A stretch of DNA of 14,351 nucleotides from the NCBI GenBank assembly GCA_046758005.1, contig JBHHZJ010000086.1, positions 1 to 14,351 on the forward strand. The letters are read 5' to 3'. The stretch's first letter is position 1. Each line of letters opens with the position of its first letter. The stretch is from JBHHZJ01 sp046758005 (GTDB taxonomy: Bacteria > Pseudomonadota > Alphaproteobacteria > Kiloniellales > J153). A program made the position numbers and the translations under genes. The notes beneath the pieces are model-generated. The model ran no database searches and was not told the DNA's origin. It worked only from the letters and a program-made list of their open reading frames with translations. This document shows positions 1 through 7,264 of the stretch, in pieces.

Positions 1-259
1 TCACCGAGGAGATCGCGTTGGTCACCGACATGAGCGGCGAGTGCAGCGCCGGCGTGACCCGCCACACCACGTGATAGCCGACGAAGACCGCGAGCACGAA
101 TACGGTCAGGCCGACGACGAGCGGCGAGATGCCGGCATGCGCGCCCGTGTCGACCACCAGCCGGCTGGCCTCGCCGGCCAGGGCCGCCGCGCCTTCCGAA
201 AGAGCGCGGGCCTGGTCGGCGAGCGCGGCGGCTTTCTCGGCGAAGCCTTGCGATTCCAT
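1..259 (-). CDS. pntAB: NAD(P) transhydrogenase subunit alpha part 2, 3' end outside the window
   Basis: This is the small membrane part of the split alpha subunit of proton-translocating transhydrogenase. With PntB it forms the proton channel that couples hydride transfer from NADH to NADP+ to proton entry. About 86 residues are visible from the ATG at 259. They comprise an Ala-rich amphipathic N-terminus (roughly residues 1-40), a hydrophobic helix (about 45-62), and the conserved stretch HVVWRVTPALHSPLMSVTNA, which is characteristic of this subunit. A strong Shine-Dalgarno (AAGGAGG) lies inside the end of pntAA about 8 nt before the ATG and fixes the start. Only 4 bp separate it from the pntAA stop, so the two are co-transcribed. 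The gene runs off the left edge, and pntB would be expected next. The identification rests on the conserved segment and the gene order. Confidence 0.93.
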   Translation of the reverse strand, partial: MESQGFAEKAAALADQARALSEGAAALAGEASRLVVDTGAHAGISPLVVGLTVFVLAVFVGYHVVWRVTPALHSPLMSVTNAISSV

Positions 260-263
260 GGGC

Positions 264-1415
264 TCAACCTCCTTCGCCGGTGAGCGCCGGATGCACGATC
301 GCACCCTCGCGGGTGATGCAGGTCCCCTTGATGATCTCGTCGTCCCAGTCGATCTTCAGGGACCGGCTTTCCTGGTCGATGACGAGCTGGAGCAGGTTGA
401 AGATGTTGCGCGCATAGAGCGCGCTCGCGTCCTCGGCCAGCCGGGCTGGCACGTTCAGGTGCCCGACGATGCGCACGCCGTGCTTGGCGACCACCTTGCC
501 CGGTTGGCTGAGCTCGCAGTTGCCGCCGGTCTCGACCGCAAGGTCGACGATCACCGCGCCCGGCCTCATGGTCTTGACCATGTCGGCGGTGACGAGCCGC
601 GGTGCGGGCCGGCCCGGAATCGCCGCGGTGGTGATGACGATGTCCTGCTTCTTGATCGTCTCGGCGATGAGGGCGGCCTGCTTCTGCTTGTAGGCTTCGC
701 TCATCTCCTTGGCGTAGCCGCCGGCGGTCTCGGCCTGCTTGAACTCCTCGTCCTCGACCGCGACGAACGTGGCGCCCAGGCTCTCGACCTGCTCCTTGAC
801 CGCCGGGCGCACGTCGGTCGCCGAGACGACCGCGCCCAGGCGCCGCGCGGTGGCGATCGCCTGCAGCCCGGCCACGCCGGCGCCCATCACCATGACCCGC
901 GCCGGCGCGATGGTGCCGGCCGCGGTCATCATCATTGGCATGGCCCGGCCGTACTCGGCCGCGGCGTCGAGCACCGCCTTGTATCCGGCCAGGTTCGCCT
1001 GCGACGACAGGACGTCCATGGATTGCGCGCGCGTGATGCGCGGCAACAGCTCCATGGCGAAGGCGACGACGCCCGCCTTGGCCAGCGCCTCGATGTCCTT
1101 GCCCGCTCGGTACGGGTCCATCAGGCCGATCACCAGCGCGCCCCTGGGGACGAGCGCCAACTCGTCGTTCTTGCCGCCGGCGATCGGCCGCTGGACCTTG
1201 AGCACGATCTGGGCGCCGGAGAGCGCCGCGGCCTCGTCCTTGGCGATCGTGGCGCCGGCCTGCCTGTAGGCCTCGTCGGTGAACGAGGCGGCCGCCCCCG
1301 CCCCTTTTTCCACCGCGACCTCACAGCCGAGCGCGGCCAGCTTCTTCACGGTTTCGGGCGAGGCCGCGACACGTGACTCGTGCGCGCGCCGCTCCCTGGG
1401 GATGGCGATCTTCAT
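264..1415 (-). CDS. pntAA: NAD(P) transhydrogenase subunit alpha part 1 (NAD(H)-binding domain I)
   Basis: This 383-residue soluble subunit is the NAD(H)-binding domain I of the transhydrogenase. It passes hydride from NADH to NADP+ bound on PntB and so supplies NADPH. It resembles the alanine dehydrogenase/PNT fold. Visible features are the N-terminal PRERRAHESRVAASPETV block, the PRITRAQSMDVLSSQANLAGY signature at about 125-145 (R126, Q131, D134 and S137 match the conserved RQD loop and Ser of the Rhodospirillum rubrum enzyme), the Rossmann motif VMGAGVAGLQA at 176-186, and the mobile loop with Tyr234 (GGYAKEMSEAYKQKQ). The length is normal for the split alphaproteobacterial form. pntAB follows 4 bp downstream. 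The sequence before the ATG (GGGGAACCAGGAT) is only a modest ribosome site. A possible promoter lies about 95-120 bp upstream. Confidence 0.97.
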   Translation of the reverse strand: MKIAIPRERRAHESRVAASPETVKKLAALGCEVAVEKGAGAAASFTDEAYRQAGATIAKDEAAALSGAQIVLKVQRPIAGGKNDELALVPRGALVIGLMDPYRAGKDIEALAKAGVVAFAMELLPRITRAQSMDVLSSQANLAGYKAVLDAAAEYGRAMPMMMTAAGTIAPARVMVMGAGVAGLQAIATARRLGAVVSATDVRPAVKEQVESLGATFVAVEDEEFKQAETAGGYAKEMSEAYKQKQAALIAETIKKQDIVITTAAIPGRPAPRLVTADMVKTMRPGAVIVDLAVETGGNCELSQPGKVVAKHGVRIVGHLNVPARLAEDASALYARNIFNLLQLVIDQESRSLKIDWDDEIIKGTCITREGAIVHPALTGEGG

Positions 1416-1507
1416 ATCCTGGTTCCCCGTCGGTACAAGGATGCGGCTGCTTGAACCCGCCCGCGCCGGCCGGACGTCTTCGCCGCCCCCCTTTTCTCGC
1501 GGCTCCC

Positions 1508-1536
1508 TTAATGACGGCTGGGGCCGCGCGGTTCAA
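1508..1536 (-). promoter_or_regulatory. possible sigma70-type promoter for pntAA
   Basis: Read on the minus strand, TTGAAC is followed after exactly 17 bp by CATTAA. The spacing is ideal, and the -35 hexamer is good for an alphaproteobacterial housekeeping sigma factor. It lies in the 164-bp gap between the response-regulator stop and the pntAA start and would leave a leader of about 85 nt. The call rests on motif match alone. Confidence 0.3.
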
Positions 1537-1579
1537 GCCCTTTGGCCGGTTTGTCGGCGGATTCGCGGCGTCGGCCGCC

Positions 1580-2044
1580 CTACCTCGCGGGCGATGTCTC
1601 CGACCGCCCGTCCGGGGCGGCTCCATTCGCTCCGGCGCGTGGAGGGGCCACGGGATTCTTCAGCGCAAACGCGATCTTGTCGGTCAAGTTCTTGCTGGAA
1701 ACGGGTTTGGCGACGACCGCGGTGGCGCCGGCGTCCCGGGCGGCCAGGACGTTTTCCCGTTCCGTGTGGGCCGTCAGGACGATGATCGGGGTCCGCTGGT
1801 TCGGGTTTTCGGAATTGCCTCGCACGAGCCGGGTGAGATCCAGCCCGTTAATCGGCTCCATCTGCCAGTCGAAGATGAGCACGTCGAACAACCGGCTGGT
1901 CAGCAGAGGAAGGGCCTCCTCCCCGTTCCGTGCTTCGCGGATCTCCCGGCAATTCAGATCGCGCAGGAAGCTCCTGACGAGCCGCCGGATCAGGTCATCG
2001 TCGTCGACCAGCAGGACCGCGAGATTTTTGGGGAGCTCGGCCAT
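1580..2044 (-). CDS. single-domain (CheY-like) response regulator
   Basis: This protein of 154 residues is almost entirely one receiver domain, with no output domain. Seen in the sequence: an acidic cluster D14-D17 (VLLVDDDDLIRR), the probable phosphoacceptor D59 (LIFDWQM), T91 (IVLTAH) and K113 (VAKPVSS), the complete receiver set. The last 25 residues are a Pro/Ala/Gly-rich tail. I chose the ATG at 2044 because the receiver fold begins directly after it; a longer frame to 2149 would add 35 residues unlike a receiver and would cross the CtrA box. Its kinase and target cannot be read from the sequence; such proteins relay phosphate or control motility and stress pathways. An ankyrin-repeat gene is divergent, with an exact CtrA-type box between them about 70 bp upstream of this start. 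Confidence 0.92.
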   Translation of the reverse strand: MAELPKNLAVLLVDDDDLIRRLVRSFLRDLNCREIREARNGEEALPLLTSRLFDVLIFDWQMEPINGLDLTRLVRGNSENPNQRTPIIVLTAHTERENVLAARDAGATAVVAKPVSSKNLTDKIAFALKNPVAPPRAGANGAAPDGRSETSPAR

Positions 2045-2115
2045 GGGTGTCCGGTGGAATCCCGAGAAACCAAGTGAGCATGCGGCGGTATGACGGCATC
2101 CAAGCACAAAATGGT

Positions 2116-2130
2116 TTAAGCGAGGTTTAA
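2116..2130. promoter_or_regulatory. CtrA-type binding box (TTAA-N7-TTAA)
   Basis: The sequence TTAAGCGAGGTTTAA is an exact TTAA-N7-TTAA full site for the cell-cycle regulator CtrA. On the minus strand it continues as TTAAACCAT, close to the Caulobacter TTAACCAT form. It lies 72 bp upstream of the response-regulator start and 56 bp upstream of the ankyrin gene start, so it could control either or both. CtrA itself is not in the window. Confidence 0.65.
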
Positions 2131-2185
2131 TACCCTTCCAGACCGGCATGGGCCCCGCCGGCGGGCAGGTCCCCAGGATTCCGGC

Positions 2186-2662
2186 ATGGCGAAACGCCCG
2201 GCCTTGACGGCGGCGGCGCCAAAGGGGAAAACGGCCCCACCGGGCCAGCGGAATCCACGGCGGAGTCTCGGGAGCGTGACCGACGGCGATCCGGACGTCC
2301 TAACGGCCGCCGCGCGCGGCGATGCCGCGGCGCTCGAGGCCGCGTTGGAGCAGGGGGCGGACGCGAACGCCCGCGACCGCTGGGGTGCGAGCGCGCTGAT
2401 GCACGCCGCGGCCAGGGGGGATTTGGCCGCGGTCGAGCTGCTGCTGGCCCGCGGCGCGGGCGTCAATCGGACCAGCGACGCCGGCAACTCCGCCCTCATG
2501 GCCGCCGCCGCGCGCGGCCACAAGGAGGTCCTGACGCGCCTGCTCGACGCCGGGGCCGACCCGGGCCACAAGAACAAGTGGGGGATCTCGGTTGACGACT
2601 GGGCCGGTTGGCCGCCCAACGCGGCCGAGGTCCGGGCGCTCCTGCACGCCGCAAGCGAATGA
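2186..2662 (+). CDS. small ankyrin-repeat protein
   Basis: This 158-residue protein is built largely of ankyrin repeats, which are protein-interaction modules. About three repeats can be read: DVLTAAARGDAAALEAALEQGADAN (about 36-60), ASALMHAAARGDLAAVELLLARGAGVN (about 68-94) and NSALMAAAARGHKEVLTRLLDAGADP (about 100-125). A shorter C-terminal cap with DDWAGWPPNAAEVRALL follows. The first 30 residues are basic and Pro-rich with no clear signal peptide. The ATG at 2186 has a weak AGGA before it. A GTG at 2276, with GGAG-like sequence upstream, would begin just before the first repeat (VTDGDPDVL) and is a real alternative start. The partner is unknown. Its divergent position beside a single-domain response regulator, sharing a CtrA box, suggests a regulatory link, but that is inference. 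Confidence 0.85.
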   Translation: MAKRPALTAAAPKGKTAPPGQRNPRRSLGSVTDGDPDVLTAAARGDAAALEAALEQGADANARDRWGASALMHAAARGDLAAVELLLARGAGVNRTSDAGNSALMAAAARGHKEVLTRLLDAGADPGHKNKWGISVDDWAGWPPNAAEVRALLHAASE

Positions 2663-3125
2663 GCCCTTGCGCTCGGCCCGCACGCCGGCGGGGCGCGGCC
2701 CCCCGTGGCCGGCGGGCGGTCCGGGCCGGCGGATCGCGGCGATTTGTTGGCGCGACCGTGGCATTCCCGCCTTGTCACAGCGATTCCACAGCCGGCTCGC
2801 CGATCGAACCCGGAGCCGCAACCCCGCACCGGGGCCCGCGCCGCCGCCATGCCGGCGCGATCAGGTTGGCGGGAAGGACCGGAATTCCAGCGGTTTTCGG
2901 GACGAGCGCGGGACCCCGCCACGGCCCCGGCGTAACGGACTGCCAAGTTTTATTAAAATGACCGGCGGCGAAAACGGCGGAAATCCATGCCTTCCGCAAT
3001 GGTCCGTTAACTTTTATCTGTTGAAATGTACCGCTTAATAACAACGGACGGCGTTATTGGGCCATGGGCGCGAGGCGGCGCCGGCGGCCCCGGAACACAA
3101 CGCCGCGATGTGCGGAGATGATGCA
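2663..3125. other. long intergenic stretch with an A+T-rich promoter-like region
   Basis: These 463 bases separate the ankyrin gene from the MlaC-family gene. The first part (to about 2930) is very G+C-rich and contains only frames with Arg/Pro/Gly-rich composition, so I see no gene there. From about 2931 the composition shifts to A+T-rich (for example GTTTTATTAAAATG and TTAACTTTTATCTGTTGAAA), as expected for a promoter region driving the plus-strand gene at 3126. Three copies of the 7-mer AACGGAC occur here and are listed separately. Confidence 0.5.
2933..3049. repeat. three AACGGAC elements, two in inverted orientation
   Basis: TAACGGAC at 2933-2940 has its exact reverse complement GTCCGTTA at 3002-3009, and a third direct copy AACGGAC is at 3043-3049. 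All three lie in the A+T-rich region before the MlaC-family gene. They could be operator half-sites. No known regulator is assigned. Confidence 0.35.
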
Positions 3126-3854
3126 ATGACGCTCGGCAAGGCGTTCCACGGGATGATGGCCTCGCTCCTCGTTCTGGGGTTGAGCTTCGCCGGCGCGGTT
3201 TCGGCCTCGGCGCAGCCCTCTCCGGAGCGGGCGGCCCGGTTCGTCGAGGGTCTCGGCAATCAGGCGGTGGCGCTGCTCGCGTCGAAGGAGGCCAAGATTC
3301 CCGAAAAGCGCCAGGCGGCCTTGCGCGATCTGATCCGCAATGGGTTCAACCTCGAGCTGACCTGCCAGTTCGTGCTGGGCAAGTATTGGAACCGGGCGAC
3401 GACCGCGCAGCGCGAGGAGTTCCAGGAACTGTTCACCGAGTATCTGCTGAACAGCTACGCCCGCCGCCTCGGCTCGTTCCGGGCCGAGACGCTGACCATC
3501 GTCGCCAGCCACGCGGTCGGCAGTAAGGACGTGCTGGTCGAGACCAGCGTCGAGGGGCCGGACGGCCCGGCCAATCCGGTCTGGCGCGTGCGCGCCGACG
3601 ACGGCCAGTACAAGATCATCGACGTCTCGATCGACGGCGTCAGCCTGGCGCTGACCCAACGGCGCGAGTTCGCCTCGGTGGTCAACCGGGTCGGCCTCGA
3701 AGGGCTCCTGGAGATGCTCCGCGAGAAGCTGGCCGTGCAGGCCAAGGAGGCCCGCTGGGCGCCCTCGAAACGGGGCACCCACGTGTCGCTGCTGGCCAGC
3801 ATCCTGGCCTCGCCGAACGCCAACAAGATCGGAATTCTCCTCGCGCGCAAATGA
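3126..3854 (+). CDS. MlaC/Ttg2D-family secreted phospholipid-binding protein
   Basis: This protein of 242 residues belongs to the MlaC/Ttg2D family, periplasmic lipid carriers that move phospholipids between the outer membrane and an inner-membrane ABC transporter. The HpnM proteins of hopanoid loci belong to the same family and cannot be excluded. A signal peptide is clear: basic start, hydrophobic core at about 10-27, and probable cleavage after AVSASA (residue 29). Family features include CQFVLGKYWNRATTAQREEFQELFTEYLLNSYARRLG (80-116), WRVRADDGQYKIIDVSIDGVSLALTQRREFASVV (153-186) and a final GLEGLLEMLREKL (190-202). A tail of about 40 residues follows, ending in NKIGILLARK, which the family does not normally have. 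The ATG at 3126 is supported by GGAG 8 nt upstream and sits right before the signal peptide. No other mla genes are adjacent. A terminator follows. Confidence 0.88.
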   Translation: MTLGKAFHGMMASLLVLGLSFAGAVSASAQPSPERAARFVEGLGNQAVALLASKEAKIPEKRQAALRDLIRNGFNLELTCQFVLGKYWNRATTAQREEFQELFTEYLLNSYARRLGSFRAETLTIVASHAVGSKDVLVETSVEGPDGPANPVWRVRADDGQYKIIDVSIDGVSLALTQRREFASVVNRVGLEGLLEMLREKLAVQAKEARWAPSKRGTHVSLLASILASPNANKIGILLARK

Positions 3855-3911
3855 CCGCGCGACGGTTCGCGCCTCACTTTCTCCTCTCGACCTCCTCCGA
3901 ACTCCTGAGCG

Positions 3912-3943
3912 GGCCGGCCACTCCGCAAGGTGGCCGGCCTTTT
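3912..3943 (+). terminator. Rho-independent terminator of the MlaC-family gene
   Basis: A perfect 10-bp stem GGCCGGCCAC / GTGGCCGGCC with an 8-nt loop is followed directly by TTTT. It lies 57 bp after the MlaC-family stop and just before the convergent oxidase gene. On the minus strand no T run follows, so it serves the plus-strand gene. Confidence 0.85.
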
Positions 3944-3956
3944 CCCTGCCGGTGGC

Positions 3957-5261
3957 TCATCCCGAACCCTCGATGCGGTCGAGCATCCGGTAGTAGAGGT
4001 CGAGGAACGGCAGGAACCACGGCCGGCCGCCGTGGAACGGGATGGCCCGGAAGGCGAGGTCGTCGAAGGCCGTGGCGCCGTCGGGCGAACCGAGCAGCTT
4101 GAGCGCGACCTTGTGGCCCAGGTACGGCGCCATCGCCACGCCCGAGCCGTTGTAGCCGAGCGCGAAGTGGATCCCGTCGGCCACGCCGACGTGGGGCACG
4201 TGGTCCCTTGAGAAGGCCACGAAGCCCCGCCAGGCGTGGCTGATCTCGACCGTGGCCAAGTCCGGGAAGAGCTGCACCAGCAGGCGGCGCAGGCGCGCCG
4301 CTGCGGCCGCCGGATCGATCGCGCGCAGCGCCGCCCGCCCGCCGTACAGGATGCGCTGCCCGTCCGGCGAGGGCCGGTAGTAGCAGCCGCGCGAACGGGT
4401 CTCGACGATCATGCGCCCGCCCGGGATCAGGCGCGAGACCGCGGCCTCGCCCAAGGGCTCGGTGGCGATGATGTAGCTGGCCACCGGCACGAGCCGGCGC
4501 CGGAAGCCGGGTGTCGCCGGGCCGGTGTAGCCGTTGGTGGCGATGACCACGTCGCGCGCCGCGGTCCGGCCGCGCGGCGTGGCGAGCGCGAAGCCCCGGC
4601 CGTCGCGCACGAGCCCGATGACCGGTGTATGGCCGATGATTCCGGCCCCGGCGGCGCGGGCGCGCTCGAGCAGGCCCTGGTGGAACAGCCCGGGATGCAG
4701 CGACCCGTGCCGGTGGTAGAGACAGCCGCCGTGGTAATGCTCGGTCGCGACCTCCTTGTGCTGCTCGGCGCGCGGCACCATGTCGGCCTCGAGCCCGATC
4801 TCGCGGCGCAGCAGGTCGGTCTCGCGCCCCACGGCGTCGTAGTCGCGGGCCCGCCAGGCGGCGCGGAACCGGCCGCAGCGCGTGAGGTGGCACTGGATCT
4901 GCTCGCGCTCGATTAGGTCGGCGGCGAATTCCAGGGAGGCCAGACCCTCCCTCAGGACGGCCGCCGCCTTGTCGCGCCCGTAGCGCCCGGCGAGCGCGGC
5001 GAAGCCGAGCCGGTGGCCGCTGCCGATCATGCCGCCGTTGCGCGTGCTCGCCCCCGCGCCCGGCGGGCCGGCGTCGAGGACCAGCACGCTGCGCCCGGCG
5101 CGCGCCAGGGTGAGCGCCGCGCAAAGGCCGGTGAAGCCGGCGCCGACCACGGCCACGTCGACGTTCCGCGGCAGCGGGGTATCCTCCGGCTCCGGGCGCG
5201 GCGCCGCATCCCACCACCAGGGCGCGAACCGCACGTCGGGGGTGAAGATCGAGTCCGCCAT
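3957..5261 (-). CDS. FAD-dependent oxidoreductase, DAO family (PuuB/OrdL-like)
   Basis: This protein of 434 residues is in the D-amino-acid oxidase/glycine oxidase superfamily, nearest in motif to gamma-glutamylputrescine oxidase (PuuB/OrdL). Such enzymes oxidise an amine or amino acid using FAD. Seen: the N-terminal WWWDAAPRPEP segment typical of this subfamily, the dinucleotide motif VVGAGFTGL (G40, G42, G45), VLDAGPPGAGASTRNGGMIG (61-80) which contacts FAD, VVIATNGYTG mid-protein, RGCYYRPSPDGQRILYGGRA, and the C-terminal FALGYNGSGVAMAPYLGHKVA. No signal peptide is seen, so it is cytoplasmic. I used the ATG at 5261; a GTG two codons upstream is possible, and neither has a good ribosome site. 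It is divergent from a carbamoyl-amino-acid amidohydrolase, which suggests use of nitrogen compounds. The true substrate cannot be read from the sequence. Confidence 0.9.
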   Translation of the reverse strand: MADSIFTPDVRFAPWWWDAAPRPEPEDTPLPRNVDVAVVGAGFTGLCAALTLARAGRSVLVLDAGPPGAGASTRNGGMIGSGHRLGFAALAGRYGRDKAAAVLREGLASLEFAADLIEREQIQCHLTRCGRFRAAWRARDYDAVGRETDLLRREIGLEADMVPRAEQHKEVATEHYHGGCLYHRHGSLHPGLFHQGLLERARAAGAGIIGHTPVIGLVRDGRGFALATPRGRTAARDVVIATNGYTGPATPGFRRRLVPVASYIIATEPLGEAAVSRLIPGGRMIVETRSRGCYYRPSPDGQRILYGGRAALRAIDPAAAAARLRRLLVQLFPDLATVEISHAWRGFVAFSRDHVPHVGVADGIHFALGYNGSGVAMAPYLGHKVALKLLGSPDGATAFDDLAFRAIPFHGGRPWFLPFLDLYYRMLDRIEGSG

Positions 5262-5412
5262 GAGCACCGTTATAGCGGGGCCGGGGCCCGCCCGGACAGC
5301 GCTTTGGCGCCCTCGTCGCCGCGCGGCGGCAAACCCCCTTATCCGGCGCGGCGCGAACGCCTAATCTTGGCCGGGCGGCCACCCGCGAGCGCCGGACGGG
5401 AAGGAGACGGGC

Positions 5413-6648
5413 ATGAGGAAGAACATCGCGATCGACGGACAGCGGCTTTGGGACTCGCTCATGGAGATGGCCAGGATCGGCGCCACCGAGAAGGGCGGCA
5501 ACTGCCGCCTGGCGCTCAGCGACCTGGACCGCGCGGGCCGCGACCTCTTCGTGCGCTGGTGCGAGCAGGCCCGCTGCACGGTCGAGGTGGACGCGATGGG
5601 CAACATCTTCGCCCGCCGCCCGGGCCGCGACGGCAGCCTGCCGCCGGTGATGACCGGCAGTCACCTGGACACCCAGCCGACCGGCGGCAAGTTCGACGGC
5701 GTCTACGGCGTGCTCGCCGGGCTCGAGGTCATCCGCACGCTCAACGACCACGGCATCGAAACCGGGGCGCCGGTCGAAGTGGCGGTCTGGACCAACGAAG
5801 AGGGCGCGCGCTTCGCCCCGGCCATGACCGGCTCCGGCGTCTTCGCCGGGGTCTTCGACCTGGACTACGGCCACGCGCGCGCCGACGTTGAGGGCAAGAC
5901 CCTGGGCGCGGAGCTGGGGCGCATCGGCTACAAGGGCGAGGCGTCCTGCGGCGGGCGCCCGGTCGGGGCCTACTTCGAGGCGCACATCGAGCAGGGGCCG
6001 ATCCTCGAGGCCGAGGGCAAAACCATTGGCGTGGTCACCGGCGCCCAGGGCCAGCGCTGGTTCGAAGTGACCGTCACGGGCGCCGAATCGCACGCCGGCA
6101 CGACGCCGATGCCACGGCGCCGCGACGCCCTCCACGGCGCGGCGCGCATGATCGCCGAGGTGCGCCGGATCGCCGCCGCGCGCCCGCCGGACGCGGTGTC
6201 CACCGTGGGCGTCGTGCAGGTCAGCCCGAATTCGCGCAACACGATCCCCGGCCGTGTCTTCTTCACGGTCGACCTGCGCCATCCGCAGGACGAGACCCTT
6301 TCGGCCATGGCCGCGGACCTGCGCGCGGCCTGCGACCGGATCGCCGGCGAGGATGGCCTGGCGTGTGCGCTGGAGGAGATCTGGTACGCCCCGCCCATCG
6401 CCTTCGACCCGGACTCCGTCGCCGCGGTCCGCCAGGGCGCGGAGGCGCTCGGCTACCCGCACCGGGACATCGTCTCCGGGGCCGGTCACGACGCCTGCTA
6501 CATCAACCGGGTGGCGCCGACGGCCATGATCTTCGTGCCGTGCGCGGACGGCATCAGCCACAACGAGGCGGAAAGCGCGACCCCCGAGGATCTCGAGGCC
6601 GGCTGCAACGTCCTGCTGCACGCCGTGCTCGAGCGCGCCGGCGGGTGA
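5413..6648 (+). CDS. Zn-dependent amidohydrolase, hydantoinase/carbamoylase family (M20)
   Basis: This 411-residue enzyme is of the M20 family that includes N-carbamoyl-L-amino-acid hydrolase, beta-ureidopropionase and allantoate amidohydrolase. These release carbamate or ammonia from ureido compounds. The two-metal site is complete: H84 (GSHLDTQPTGGKFDG), D95, E129/E130 (TNEEGARF), H191 (EAHIEQGP) and H383 (GISHNEAE). The dimerisation/lid domain carries ESHAGTTPMPRRRDAL (225-240), and NTIPG (276-280) and GAGHDA (356-361) are also family motifs. The GSHLDTQPTGGKFDG form resembles beta-ureidopropionase-type members, but substrate is not settled. The ATG at 5413 has a strong GAAGGAG site. It is divergent from the FAD oxidase across 151 bp and may share a regulator with it. 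The length is normal and no residue is missing. Confidence 0.93.
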   Translation: MRKNIAIDGQRLWDSLMEMARIGATEKGGNCRLALSDLDRAGRDLFVRWCEQARCTVEVDAMGNIFARRPGRDGSLPPVMTGSHLDTQPTGGKFDGVYGVLAGLEVIRTLNDHGIETGAPVEVAVWTNEEGARFAPAMTGSGVFAGVFDLDYGHARADVEGKTLGAELGRIGYKGEASCGGRPVGAYFEAHIEQGPILEAEGKTIGVVTGAQGQRWFEVTVTGAESHAGTTPMPRRRDALHGAARMIAEVRRIAAARPPDAVSTVGVVQVSPNSRNTIPGRVFFTVDLRHPQDETLSAMAADLRAACDRIAGEDGLACALEEIWYAPPIAFDPDSVAAVRQGAEALGYPHRDIVSGAGHDACYINRVAPTAMIFVPCADGISHNEAESATPEDLEAGCNVLLHAVLERAGG

Positions 6649-6681
6649 GAGGGGCCGAATCCGCGCGAAGCGTGCGCAGCC

Positions 6682-7185
6682 TTAGGTGCGGGCGCGATTG
6701 CGGGCGCCGATCCCGAAGTAGTCCCGCAGCGTCCTCGCCGTCGTCTCGGTCACGTAGTAGATGCCGTCGACGATCTTGTTGTGGTCGCCGTCCCATTCGG
6801 TGGCCGAGAAGTCCCAGCCGATCAGATGCGCCTTCTTCTCCGGGTCGTCGATGAAACGGCGCAGCCGGCGGCTCAGCACCGCCTGGAAGTGGGACAGCAC
6901 CCGCATTTCGCCGTCCTGCGTCGCCGCCAGCAGCTCCTTCTGGCTGACGCGGCCGCCGCGCTCGGCGAACAGCCTGAGGCGCGCCCGGTGCGGCTCCGCC
7001 AGGCCGTGGAGCAGGCGCGCCGCCAGATCAGGGGTCAGGTCGAACGGCTGACGCCAGAGCAGGTTGGCGTGCTTTTTGGCCGGTGGCGGCGTGAAAACGC
7101 GCCTGCCGGCGAAAGTCTCGAGCACCTCGCGTTGGGTCTCGGACGACAGGCGCCGGAACTCGGACTGTTCGATCACGATTCGCAT
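6682..7185 (-). CDS. uncharacterised protein, 167 residues
   Basis: I do not recognise this family. The reading frame is convincing: codon use matches its neighbours, the ATG at 7185 has CGGAGA about 8 nt upstream, and the gene meets the convergent amidohydrolase with only 33 bp between. No signal peptide or membrane segment is seen. The N-terminus (MRIVIEQSEFRRLSSETQREVLETFAG) looks helical. The middle (GGRVSQKELLAATQDGEMRVLSHFQAVLSRRLRRFI) has the helix pattern and basic residues of a possible winged-helix or other nucleic-acid-binding segment. The C-terminal part (WDFSATEWDGDHNKIVDGIYYVTETTARTLRDYFG) contains two Trp and a DGDHN stretch. An FNR/FixK-like box lies about 80 bp before the start, suggesting oxygen control. 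A DNA-binding role is only a guess. Confidence 0.8.
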   Translation of the reverse strand: MRIVIEQSEFRRLSSETQREVLETFAGRRVFTPPPAKKHANLLWRQPFDLTPDLAARLLHGLAEPHRARLRLFAERGGRVSQKELLAATQDGEMRVLSHFQAVLSRRLRRFIDDPEKKAHLIGWDFSATEWDGDHNKIVDGIYYVTETTARTLRDYFGIGARNRART

Positions 7186-7264
7186 GACCAATCTCCGGGC
7201 CGGATCTGATGGGATCTGCGTGGGGGCCTACAGGATCGCAAATTCTGCGCCGCGCGGCAAATCC

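Noticed and set aside
129..1376. Long open frame on the plus strand opposite pntAA
   Set aside because: It mirrors the pntAA codons; its product is Arg/Gly/Asp-rich with no family motif, while pntAA on the other strand is unmistakable.
2057..2061. GANTC (CcrM methylation) sites such as GAATC just before the response-regulator gene and GACTC at 8806-8810
   Set aside because: Five-base sites with one free position are expected often by chance in a window of this size, so position alone is not evidence of GcrA/CcrM control.
2775..3044. 89-codon frame on the minus strand in the long intergenic region
   Set aside because: No ribosome site or family motif, and it covers the A+T-rich promoter-like region and the AACGGAC elements.
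3874..6621. Open frame of over 900 codons on the minus strand
   Set aside because: It runs across the FAD oxidase out of frame and opposite the amidohydrolase, both strongly supported. The product is low-complexity Arg/Ala/Gly, an effect of high G+C.
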